Source of the DNA: Erythrophleum ivorense
Lineage: Eukaryota > Streptophyta > Magnoliopsida > Fabales > Fabaceae
Length of the DNA stretch: 64,000 nucleotides
Direction of reading: 5' to 3'
Assembly (NCBI GenBank): GCA_026724425.1
Contig: JAIUCV010000084.1
Span: 186,001 to 250,000 of the forward strand
Part shown: piece by piece, positions 55,529 to 64,000 of the stretch
Numbering within the stretch: position 1 is the stretch's first letter
How the letters are laid out: each line of letters starts with the position of its first letter
Notes under the pieces: model-generated
What the model saw: only the letters and a program-made list of their open reading frames with translations
What the model was told of the DNA's origin: nothing
Databases searched by the model: none
Made by a program: the position numbers and the translations under genes

Positions 55529-56575
55529 CTTTGCTCTCTTTTTATTTTCTTTGTTCACTAAGTGGATTGCGTGCTGCGCACGAGTTGTTTTTGTTTTCGT
55601 TTACACAAGTTTTTAAGAAGATGTGAGAATCCTTCAACGTTCCTGAATTACCGAATCAATTATCAGATTTGCTAGAAAGGCTAATTAGAGGATCACATAT
55701 TGCTATTTTACTAATTGACTCTAAAAATATCTACTACTATCTCCTTGCTGCATGCATATGTATCAGAAGAAAAGGAAGACATTTTTGTTGCCGCTTATTA
55801 TTTTACTAATTATGCAATAAATCTCCTTGATGCATGCATGTATCAGAAGGAAAATAGAAGACATTTGCGTTGTGCTTAATATTTTTAAAAGATTCAAAGA
55901 TGACATTTTCCCCGCTAATTAAGGTTATTTTCACGAAGATTCGCAACACTAGGCCTAACGTTTGTTTTTAACACCACAGGTTTACATAAATATTTATCCA
56001 TATAAATTAAAATATAAATTTTAATAGTACTAAAAATCTATGATGCTATAGCTAGTTTCAATAATTTGTTTTTTAAATTTCGACTATTTATTGAATTTGC
56101 TAGAGTTTTTCTTTTATGTATAATGCAATCAGAACCACATAATTTTCTATTTCATTTGCACTTGATGAATTTAGTTGCATTATACTTTTTTTTCTTTTGC
56201 ATATTCAATTTTTTAATTTGTAAAAGGAAATTTTATTTGGTAAATATATTATGTTAAGAAGGAAAGCATTTTATTTTATTTTGACTCAATTTCCTTGGTG
56301 CTAGAAGGAAAATAAATTTATATTGTCCAGATGAAAATTCAAAAAGGAAATAAACTTGAATAGGGTTTCCATTTCTGACAAGTGACAACAACCCCCAAAT
56401 GTTTTTATCTGTCTCTCCCTAATCTTTCATTTCTCCTCGTAATTAACTACAATAAGCATCTATAAACCTCATCCTCATCTCGCTTTACTTTTACACCTCA
56501 AGTCAAAAAGCATTATCTCTTTTTCGTGTCTCTATTATTCACAAGAGAGCCCATCTCTTTCTTTAGTGACAATCG
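55529..56575. other. GH3 3' flank and F-box promoter
   Basis: Contains a diverged direct repeat of about 65 bp (near 55741-55805 and 55822-55886, both with GCATGCAT and TATCAGAAG). No gene in between. The final 150 bases are pyrimidine-rich and probably the F-box leader. Confidence 0.5.
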
Positions 56576-57443
56576 ATGGAGAGATCAATATTATCAGCTG
56601 ATGCACGAGACGATGGTGTCCTTGTCGATGCCGTTGATCGAATCAACAAACTCCCGAACGATCTATTGATTCAGATTTTATCAAACTTGTCCATCGAAGA
56701 AGCCATGAGGACAAGTGTTCTATCACATCGATGGGAGGATTTGTGGAAGGAGACGACGACGTCTCATCTCCACTTGGACTTGCGAAGATTCGCCAAAGTC
56801 GAAACTCCTTTGGCTAATACTCATCGTGCCGCTAGATCGATGACCAAGGTCCATGTCTTTTTCTCATTAGATTCTCTTATGGTTTTTGGATAAAGAAATG
56901 GATACATGATGATTCATGTTATATTACAAAACCCTACGATAACCCATGAATGCATATCTATTGTTTGCGGTAAAATTACAACATTTTTGAAAAAAGAGAT
57001 TCCTATTTATTTGAGATATTAAGCATGCTTGGTGTTGTTGTAAAGTTGTAATACTGTATTCTTTTATTGGATTTTATTTTGAAAATTCGTGCGTTTTATA
57101 AAAAAAAAGGTTAATCGTACTATTTAGTGGAAAAATATTAGGTTTATTTTCTTCAGATTTAATTATCAATGTATTTGGAATTGAATTTAGAATGTGAATT
57201 TATTATAATCGGAGTGAATATGAATCCTAGGAAAACATAAATTAAATCTTGCCTTATTGTACCTAGAATAAATTCGTGCATACAAAATATTTGTTCTTAT
57301 ATATATTCACTCGAGCTTGGTGAATTTTCATCATTTGCTATGCTTCAAATTGAACACATGCACGTAAAAAAAAAAAATCCTAATTATCATTTGGCCTTGT
57401 AGGTTATAAACAATCACCGTGGCCACATAGAAAGATGCACACT

Positions 57444-59118
57444 TAGAGGTGTCAAAATGGGTAATCCAACCCATCTAACCCATTATCCAAATGGGTTGAG
57501 AGATAATGGGTTATGGGTTAATCCAACCCAATTAGTAAATGGATTAGGTTGATCCATGACCCATCTAATTATATGGTTTAATTGGTTAAATGGTTAACCC
57601 ATGATCCATAAACAATAAACATAAATAATTTTCTAATAATTTTATCAAAACGCATTTTAGGTTGGTAAATTTGTCAAAACTCGATTTTGGATAGAAAATT
57701 TGTTAAAACGCGATTTTGGTGGAAAATTTGTGAAAACGCGTTTTGGGCGGGAAAATTTGTCAAAACACGATTTTGGACGAAAAATTTATGAAAACGCGTT
57801 TTGGCCGGGAAATTTTATCAAAACACGTTTTAGGGGGGAAAATTTGTCAAAACGCGATTTTGGACAGAAAATTTGTGAATATGCGATTTCGGACGAAAAA
57901 TTTGTGAAACGCGTTTTGGGCGGGAAAATTTGTCAAAACACGTTTTGGGCGGGAAAATATCAAAACGCGTTTTAGGCGGGAAAATTTGTGAAAACGCGTT
58001 TTGGGCGGGAAAATTTGCCAAAACACGATTTTGGACGAAAAATTTATGAAAACCCGTTTTGGCCGGGAAATTCTATCAAAACACGTTTTAGGCATGAAAA
58101 TTTGTCAAATCGCGATTTTGGACGGAAAATTTGTGAATTCGCGATTTCGGACGGAAAATTTGTGAAACGCGTTTTGGGCGGGAAAATTTGTCAAAACGCG
58201 TTTTGGGCGGAAAAATTTGTCAAAACGCGTTTTGGGCGGGAAAATATCAACGCGTTTTAGGCGGGAAAATTTTTGAAAACGCGTTTTGGGCGGGAAAATT
58301 TGCCAAAACACGATTTTGGACGAAAAATTTATGAAAACGCGTTTTGGCCGGGAAATTTTATCAAAACACGTTTTAGGCGGGAAAATTTGTCAAAACGCGA
58401 TTTGGACGGAAAATTTGTCAAAACACCATTTTGGAGGGAAAATTTGTCAAAACGCGTTTTGGGCGGAAAAATATCAAAACGCGTTTTAGGCGGGAAAATT
58501 TGTCAAAACGCAATTTTGGACGAAAAATTTGTCAAAACACGATTTTGGGTGAAAAAATTGTGAAAACGCATTTTGGGAGGAAAAATTTATCAAAACGCGA
58601 TTTTGGACGGAAAATTTTTGAAAACGCGATTTCGGACGGGAAATTTGTGAAACGCGTTTTGGGCGGGAAAATTTGTCAAAACGCCTTTTGGGCGGGAAAA
58701 TAGTGAAATCGTAAGTTTTGGTGAAAATTTGTGAAACCCGCATTTTTTGCGAAATTTTTTTGTGAAAATTATATATTTGGAGAAAAAACTAAATTTCATA
58801 TTTTGTTCGGTATAATTTTGAAAAAAGAAAAAAATTGGGATGGGTAATTTGCAAAATCATGTTTTTTGTAGATAAAAAGTGAAATCATAATTGTATAAGG
58901 ACTAATTTGGAAAATAAATTAATGTATGATGAGAAGGTGATGGTTAACCATTTCATCCATCAATCCATTTCAATTTGACCCATTTAATCCACAACCCATT
59001 TAATCCACAATCCATTTGATCCATTAATCCATTAGAACCAAAAAATTTGATCCATTATGATTAATGGGTTGGTTGGGTTGGGTCAACCCATAAATTTCAA
59101 CCCATTTTGACACCCCTA
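57444..59118. mobile_element. Non-autonomous hAT element in an F-box exon
   Basis: 1,675 bp with 18-bp inverted ends (TAGAGGTGTCAAAATGGG left; right end is the complement of TAGGGGTGTCAAAATGGG) and an exact 8-bp target duplication TGCACACT (57436-57443 and 59119-59126). Inner flanks are rich in AACCCAT/ATGGGTT. No transposase; the centre is a minisatellite. Confidence 0.93.
57655..58745. repeat. Minisatellite inside the hAT element
   Basis: About 1.1 kb of head-to-tail variants of a roughly 27-29-bp unit with core GGGCGGGAAAATTTGT followed by CAAAACGCGTTTT. I estimate close to forty units from length. Higher-order repetition is visible: the block from about 57717 reappears around 57985 and 58270, some 270-290 bp apart. 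Confidence 0.9.
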
Positions 59119-60439
59119 TGCACACTCTTTTACTACTCATACCAATGTGAAAACGGGATAGTCGAGGCTTGGATTCGATCATTGATTCATGAGAAACACA
59201 TCAAGCATCTCACACTTGAAAACTTTCTATGCCCTTTTATGCCAAACGTCAAACCCATCACACCTGATTTGCCTCCAAATTCATTTTCACATCCAAACCT
59301 CGAATCAGTCGTTTTAGGTCGATACAACTTTGAAACTCCACATGCTTTCAACAACTGCTGGAATCTAAAGAACCTGTCACTCTATGCCATTTTTGCCGAG
59401 ATTGAAGTCTTCAACGCAGTTCTTGCGTCCTGCCCTTCTCTTGACGTGCTTCTAGTAGAAATCAATTGCCACAAAAGAAGTGGCCTTCTGAAAATCGACA
59501 ACCGCCACTTAAAGTTCTTGTATATATCCTCTTATAGTATTTATGGGATTGAAGTGTCTTCACCAACTCTGGACATCCTCACCATCGGATCTCTCTCGTG
59601 TGAGATGGAGAACTTCGTCGTTGCAAATCCTAGACTCCAGTTTCACAGAAACTATTGGAATACAGGAAAATTGTTTCCTCACAGCAGCTATAGTATGTCG
59701 TGCCCCGATCAGGTATATATATATGTGTGTGTGTGTCTCTTATGCATTCAATTGTATTGATAGATACAGAAATAAATGAGGCTAATAGCTAAGTAATACT
59801 TACTTTGACATATTCAGGAGAAAAAAAGCATTGGACACGAATACATGAACATAATGAACGGTTCCCGTGATTTTATGAGAAAATTTGCATCGCTGTCGGT
59901 GAGTGTAGACATGACAAATACCAAAGAAGTTGAGATGCTACAAGAAGTCTTAGTTGCATGGCCTGAAGAAATGGAAGAACTGGAGATCTTATTCAAGGTA
60001 TACTTCATTTCATGTTTTTGTTTTGTAAATTTATAACTGGATATGGATTTATGGAATTAACCATGTTTATGTTTTTTCACAACGTTTGATTGTATTACAC
60101 ATCATTTTTCTTTTCTTGCATGTATAGAAAAGTAATGCTCCGATGAAACAAGGTGAAAATTCTACTAGGAGAATACATAAGAAGTTTTGGGAAGAGACAA
60201 AACCGTTTCCTGATGCTTGCTTCAGTGTGTGCACTGTCTGGTTGTTTAACTTTAGCGGTTCAAAAGAAGAGTACACGTTAGCCTCGCGTTTGATAACGCA
60301 AGGGACGGTGATCGAGACTCTGAAAATCAAACCATTGTTGTCGTTTTCTCCAAGTACCAAGTTGGAGATAGAGGGTGCAATCACCAAGCTAAAGGAACTT
60401 CCTAAAGGTCACGAAGAGCTTGATATCATAATGGTCTAA

Positions 60440-61155
60440 TGAAATTTGGTTCGATTCTAGCCACTCGTGATAGAAGAGAAAACTCTTTGCAATCTGGTTT
60501 ATCATTTGGAAATTTTGTACGTGACTTCAAGTATCGCTTGGTGTATTTTGCTTTTATGTTTCAGATATTTTGGATCTAATTATTTTTAATATTATCTGAC
60601 TGTTTTGTTGGGTTATTATTTTATTGTCCTGTCGAGTTCTTGCCTTGGTCAATGCTTTTTTACATATAATGAAAGGAGGACAAACAAATTACATTACTTA
60701 GGAATCATGAAACTATAAGTACGTTCTAAAGACTAAAATCATGATTTGAAAGTAAGAAGTACCGTTACAAGATTCGAATTCGTTAACTCAATGTCTCATC
60801 GAAACACAACCAACTAACACTGTTACTGAAAATCTGACCTAAAAATTAAAAGTAAAAATGTGGCCTAAAGCCGTCGGCAATAAAGGAGGCATGGGTAGAT
60901 TGTTTTTGAACCTGGTAGAGAAAGAGTAACAACTCAAGTGTAATGATCTCAAGTAGCAACTCAACATAAACCACTAGTCACCTCTTGTCCATCTATCTTA
61001 ATCCGCATATTGCAGGTACTATAAAATATTCAATACTTATAGTATATATCCAATTTGGTTTCAAAAGATCTGACAATAGAGAGATATATATGTCTATGAA
61101 ACGCAAGTCTGAATCGTCTAATTATATAAATTTAAACATCTGATAATACAAATCC
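60440..61155. other. Intergenic DNA between two FBD loci
   Basis: Holds the 3' UTRs of the two convergent FBD genes. AT-rich, with no ORF, RNA gene or repeat I can support. Confidence 0.5.
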
Positions 61156-61626
61156 TCAATCAAATATGAGTTGACATGCTGTTGAACTTGGAACACAAAG
61201 TGACAACTCTTCGATCATCACCTCTTGTTTATCCCGAAACAAGATCGTCGCAGTCTTTAAGCAACAAGCATTTCTCAAGATATATTTCACCAGATCTATC
61301 TCTTGTGATCCAGATATCCCTGTCCACTTGAATGTTTCGAGACTCGTCAACAAACATCCAGGAACACAATCAAGTTGATCCTCCCAGCGAACCAGTGAAT
61401 CCAAACAACTATCTGTATGATCCTGAGATCTCAAACAAGAGAGCGTGGCTTAAAACATAAATTTACATCAAACCAAACCAAGAGAAGATATAGCTAGGCC
61501 TGTTTTGGAGAAACTTACCTCCTTTAAATAGACATCGAGCCTTCGTAAATTACGAGAATCTTTGAGTAACGGACAAGTAATATTGACCAATTTAGATAAC
61601 ATGAACATAGCTTCAGATGCTGAAGC
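61156..61626 (-). pseudogene. 3' end of a second FBD-type F-box gene, cut by a retrotransposon
   Basis: Two exons on the minus strand: 61626-61519 (36 codons, including MFMLSKLVNITCPLLKDSRN and ending VYLKE) and 61422-61156 (to TGA 61158-61156), with a 96-bp GT-AG intron. The second exon is a typical FBD domain: CVPGCLLTSLETFKWTGISG, VKYILRNACCLKTATILF and SSTACQLIFD. Upstream of 61626 the coding frame runs straight into the LTR-like sequence 61627-61826. The F-box and most leucine-rich repeats are missing here and may lie beyond the right edge on the far side of the element. It is convergent with the FBD gene at 56576-60439. Confidence 0.8.
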
Positions 61627-61826
61627 TGGTTGAAGACAATACCCTCACCATATAAAGCCTGCGCACGAATCGATGGGCCTCGGCTCGAATCGCTTCGCTG
61701 GATGTTGGCTCGGCCCATCGAGAGATTTCCTACCGGTTTCTTGGTTCAGTCGACGGTTCGTCCTGCCTTGGTTTGGCTATGCCCGGTTCGAATGGCAATG
61801 TGACGGAGGGAAATCCGACCCCAACA
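61627..61826 (-). repeat. Probable 3' LTR of a minus-strand retrotransposon
   Basis: On the minus strand it starts TGTTGGGGTC right after a polypurine tract (GCTGGGGGCAAAT, 61827-61839) and ends CAACCA at the broken FBD frame, about 200 bp. It includes a TTTATATGG TATA-like box. The partner LTR and target duplication would be outside the window. Confidence 0.5.
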
Positions 61827-61839
61827 ATTTGCCCCCAGC
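61827..61839 (-). promoter_or_regulatory. Putative polypurine tract
   Basis: GCTGGGGGCAAAT on the minus strand abuts the probable LTR start. This is the main evidence that the element is on the minus strand although its visible ORF is on the plus strand. Confidence 0.5.
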
Positions 61840-62110
61840 TCGCTAGTCTTATGTGTAAGAGTGGCGAGCTATAAGTTATCAGGAAAAGCATTGTTGCTCG
61901 AACCGAGCTGTCGACATATTCGGCTCGTATTTCCGAAAGAAGCTGGTTCGTCTTTCTTCTAAACGGTGTCATAGAGTTGTTGCTTTAACCGCTCGAGGAA
62001 TCCGAAGCGTCTCGGGGCCCGCTGATTTCGGCGGAAACCCTAGAAATTGGGCGGGAATTAGGTCGTGCCGTTTCGCCTTCCCGAACCGACGCGCCCACGC
62101 GCCAAGAATT

Positions 62111-62119
62111 CTATAAATA
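62111..62119 (+). promoter_or_regulatory. TATA box of the plus-strand transposon ORF
   Basis: CTATAAATA followed 30 bp on by a CTCTCTC-rich leader, 219 bp upstream of the ATG at 62330. Confidence 0.5.
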
Positions 62120-62329
62120 TCGGAATCCGGAGCTCACTTTTCTCATCTCGCTCTCTCTCCAAATCAAAAAAGGTAGAACTCTCTTTCTCTCTCTAGCTTT
62201 TCTTTTCCTGTTCTCAAATTTCGTTAGTGTTCTTTGTTTGCTCCGCCGGTGTGAATCGCTTTGCATCGCAATCTTTAAAGTTTCCGACTACTCTTTAAAT
62301 TCTCCGATCCATCTTCTTCCGAGCCGAAG

Positions 62330-64000
62330 ATGTCTTCAAGCAGTCGCACTCCTTCGGTCGGAGTTGATCATTCTGAGGATCGTTCCAATAATTCGAACGA
62401 TTCTGAGATCTCGGTTCGCCTCTCATCTTCTTCTTCCGAGCCGTCCGATTCGGTAGGATCTCACAACTCCTTCACTCCGCAGGGTCGGAAGGTAGTTAAT
62501 TCGCCTCGATCTGAAGAGGGAAATCAGTCTGTCAGGGTCGCCGAGACCGCTGAAGTTAATGTATTGGCGAGCGAGCCGTCAGATCTTCATCGTGACGGTT
62601 TAAATGGAGCATCCGAGCCGATTGTGGATGAAGAGGACGAGCTAAACCTTCTCCGTGCCGAGGCAGAATTTGCTAAGGACCAGACGGCTCGTCCCGGGGG
62701 TACCGCTTGACCCGGTATATAATCCTGAGGAGATTAAGCTCGAACAGATGATGTCCGAAGGGGCGATAGGAGATATTCTCGGGCCGTTCAAACCCAGGCC
62801 TCCTCAGTTGCCGAGGAGAAACCTTCTGGGTGACGCATCTCTCGATTGCACCTTATCCAACGCCTTCGGTGTCGGCTCGTCAAAGGGGATGAGGAAGTGT
62901 TCCTCGAAGAAACAGATCTCGAGGAAAGTTACTCACAGACGAGCCGCGAAGAGGACGGTTCCAAATCCTCCCGGGTCGACGCTTTGCACCAGATCATCTC
63001 TGGAAACGCTTCGTCGGTGTTTTCACATTTCTGAGGGAGTCGAGCTTTTTCTGCCGGCGAGCCATCAAAGAGCTGACGATCCTCCCCCGGGGTGTCTGAC
63101 GCTCTATGAAAGCTTCTTCTACGGGTGCTTCCTATGGTTCCCAATCCCGAGCCTGATCCTGCACTATTTGAGCAAGTATGGGCTCGCCATTGGCCAGATC
63201 ATGCCGCGAGGTCTTCGTCATCTGATCGGGCTCATCGTCCGCAGTTTTGAGACTGGCATCCCAATCGGGATCCATCACCTTCAGAATCTTCTGGAGATTC
63301 GAGCCGGATCGAAGAAATCGCTCCAGTACTACATTTCTTGTAAGAAGAACCGGAGGATCATCGATGGTTTTCCCAACAAAGACAGTGGTTGGGAAAATTA
63401 CTTTTTCTTCGTCCCAATATGTGGGGCGACCGTTGGGAGCGTCCCCATGAAATTTGTCAGACAGAATTGGCAGCCAATCGGTAGCCGAACCGAAAAACAA
63501 TCATTATTTTTGCTCGTATAGCTCGTTTCTAAATTTTTTATTCATTTTGCAGTTCGACGAGCCGTATTCCGTCTTCCCAGAGATTTTTCAGAGGTCGTAG
63601 AGCACTTTCGCGCGAGGAAAACCAACTGGGAGAAACACTTTTCTTTGGAGCGAGTAGAAAGCGCGCGAGCTCGAGCTTACGATTCCTTCGACGATTCGGA
63701 CAGCTCGGACGAGGAAATCCCAGAAGTTCCCGAGTCTTCAGACGACGAAATGCAGAAGAAAACCATCCGTCAAAGACTTCAGGATAAAAGGGATGAAGAG
63801 GCTCGTGCGAAAGCCGAGGAATCGGTTCGTGCTAAGGCCGCGGAGGCGGCCGCAAAATCCAAAGCCGAGGGCAAGCGGACTACGGCGCCGAGCCCTTCAA
63901 AAAAGGTTCCGCGAAGCGAGGGGCCCATAAATCTCGGAAAGGCCGTGGAGCGCGCCAAGGAGGTCATGGCCTCGAAGAAAAAGGGGCCCGCTGCGGCTCC
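62330..64000 (+). pseudogene. Transposon ORF with PF04195-like domain, frameshifted, runs off the window
   Basis: Plus-strand transposon protein of unknown function. It starts MSSSSRTPSVGVDHSEDRSN in a Ser/Glu/Asp-rich region. A run of five G at 62696-62700 shifts the frame: the first frame ends at 62710 while sensible protein continues in another (LDPVYNPEEIKLEQMMSEG). Between about 62890 and 63034 the first frame reads better (EEDGSKSSRVDALHQIISGN), then the second resumes (GCLTLYESFFYGCFLWFPIP; YLSKYGLAIGQIMPRGLRHL), which resembles the Pfam family PF04195, named putative gypsy-type transposon. A 72-bp GT-AG intron (63481-63552) joins in phase to RRAVFRLPRDFSEVVEHF and a charged Lys/Glu/Ala-rich tail that reaches the edge. 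Tat-lineage retrotransposons are known to carry such ORFs in antisense. Confidence 0.6.

Larger units (their letters stand above)
56576..60439 (+). pseudogene. F-box/LRR/FBD gene split by a hAT transposon
   Basis: FBD-type F-box protein, a presumed SCF ubiquitin ligase substrate adaptor. Exon 1, 56576-56848 (91 codons), has the F-box (INKLPNDLLIQILSNLSIEE; SVLSHRWEDLWK). Exon 2 begins at 57403 (VINNHRGHIERC) and is interrupted after 41 nt by the element 57444-59118; it resumes at 59127 after the duplicated target and runs to 59712 through LRR-like sequence (HIKHLTLENF; CPSLDVLLVE). Exon 3 is 59818-59997 and exon 4 60128-60439, which holds the FBD C-terminus. Leaving out the element and one target copy, all frames and splice phases agree for about 463 aa, so the gene has no other visible damage. 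As it stands, translation stops inside the insertion. Arabidopsis also has FBD genes close to At4g15080. Confidence 0.85.

Noticed and set aside
57700..58743. Many overlapping ORFs with repeated motifs such as GRENLSKRDFGRK on both strands
   Set aside because: They are translations of the minisatellite in the hAT element; frames break irregularly and there is no start context or homology.
57655..58745. CRISPR-like or centromeric satellite array
   Set aside because: Units are contiguous variants without unique spacers, the genome is eukaryotic, and the array lies inside a transposon with clear ends and target duplication.
63132..63500. 122-codon minus-strand ORF in the right-hand transposon
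   Set aside because: It mirrors the PF04195-like plus-strand reading frame, which has the recognisable motifs.

Overview
This is plant nuclear DNA, almost certainly from a Brassicaceae species. Three single-copy host genes at the left end (LigB dioxygenase, FAR1, a PAT19-type DHHC palmitoyltransferase) lie in the order of Arabidopsis thaliana At4g15093-At4g15090-At4g15080, and the FAR1 protein can be followed almost residue by residue against the Arabidopsis protein. Genes have GT-AG introns, intergenic DNA is AT-rich, and the middle is packed with transposons. I cannot name the species.

Layout. 1-12.3 kb, host genes: LIGB (minus, cut by the left edge), FAR1 (minus, 7 coding exons), 4.2 kb of intergenic DNA with a Helitron 3' end and other repeats, then PAT19 (plus, 9 coding exons). 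12.98-21.15 kb: complete Ty3/gypsy chromovirus A (plus; target duplication ATGCT) with a broken pol. 21.2-24.6 kb: AT-rich DNA with a 607-bp tandem duplication and no recognisable gene. 24.61-49.76 kb: nested cluster. Chromovirus B (minus; target duplication TAAAC) has intact gag and pol, but carries an Athila/Tat-like gag-protease element D (26.27-34.75 kb) in its 3' region and a very young sister copy C (40.81-49.04 kb, plus; target duplication CAAAT) in its 5' LTR. 49.8-52.8 kb: a second Helitron 3' end and a 625-bp hAT-type MITE just upstream of a GH3 gene. 52.8-55.5 kb: intact GH3.17-like acyl-acid amido synthetase. 56.6-60.4 kb: an F-box/FBD gene whose second exon is split by a 1.675-kb hAT element filled with a minisatellite. 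61.2-64 kb: the 3' end of a second FBD gene cut by an LTR retrotransposon whose plus-strand ORF is antisense to the element.

Most interesting system. Chromoviruses A, B and C, from two LTR subfamilies, share a splice-dependent layout readable from sequence. A 113-114-bp GT-AG intron lies exactly between gag and protease: unspliced RNA ends in a short Gag tail, and splicing fuses Gag to Pol in frame. Two further predicted introns lie in the LTR and the leader. The LTR also carries a conserved 30-34-codon micro-ORF (core RGKRPREEDDE) that forms an imperfect inverted repeat with the pre-gag leader, and many copies of the palindrome TGTCGATCGACA. These are sequence predictions and have not been tested with RNA.

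The host genes do not form a pathway. FAR1 acts in phytochrome A signalling, PAT19 in protein S-acylation, GH3 in hormone conjugation, and the FBD genes belong to a rapidly evolving F-box family that here has become a transposon landing site.
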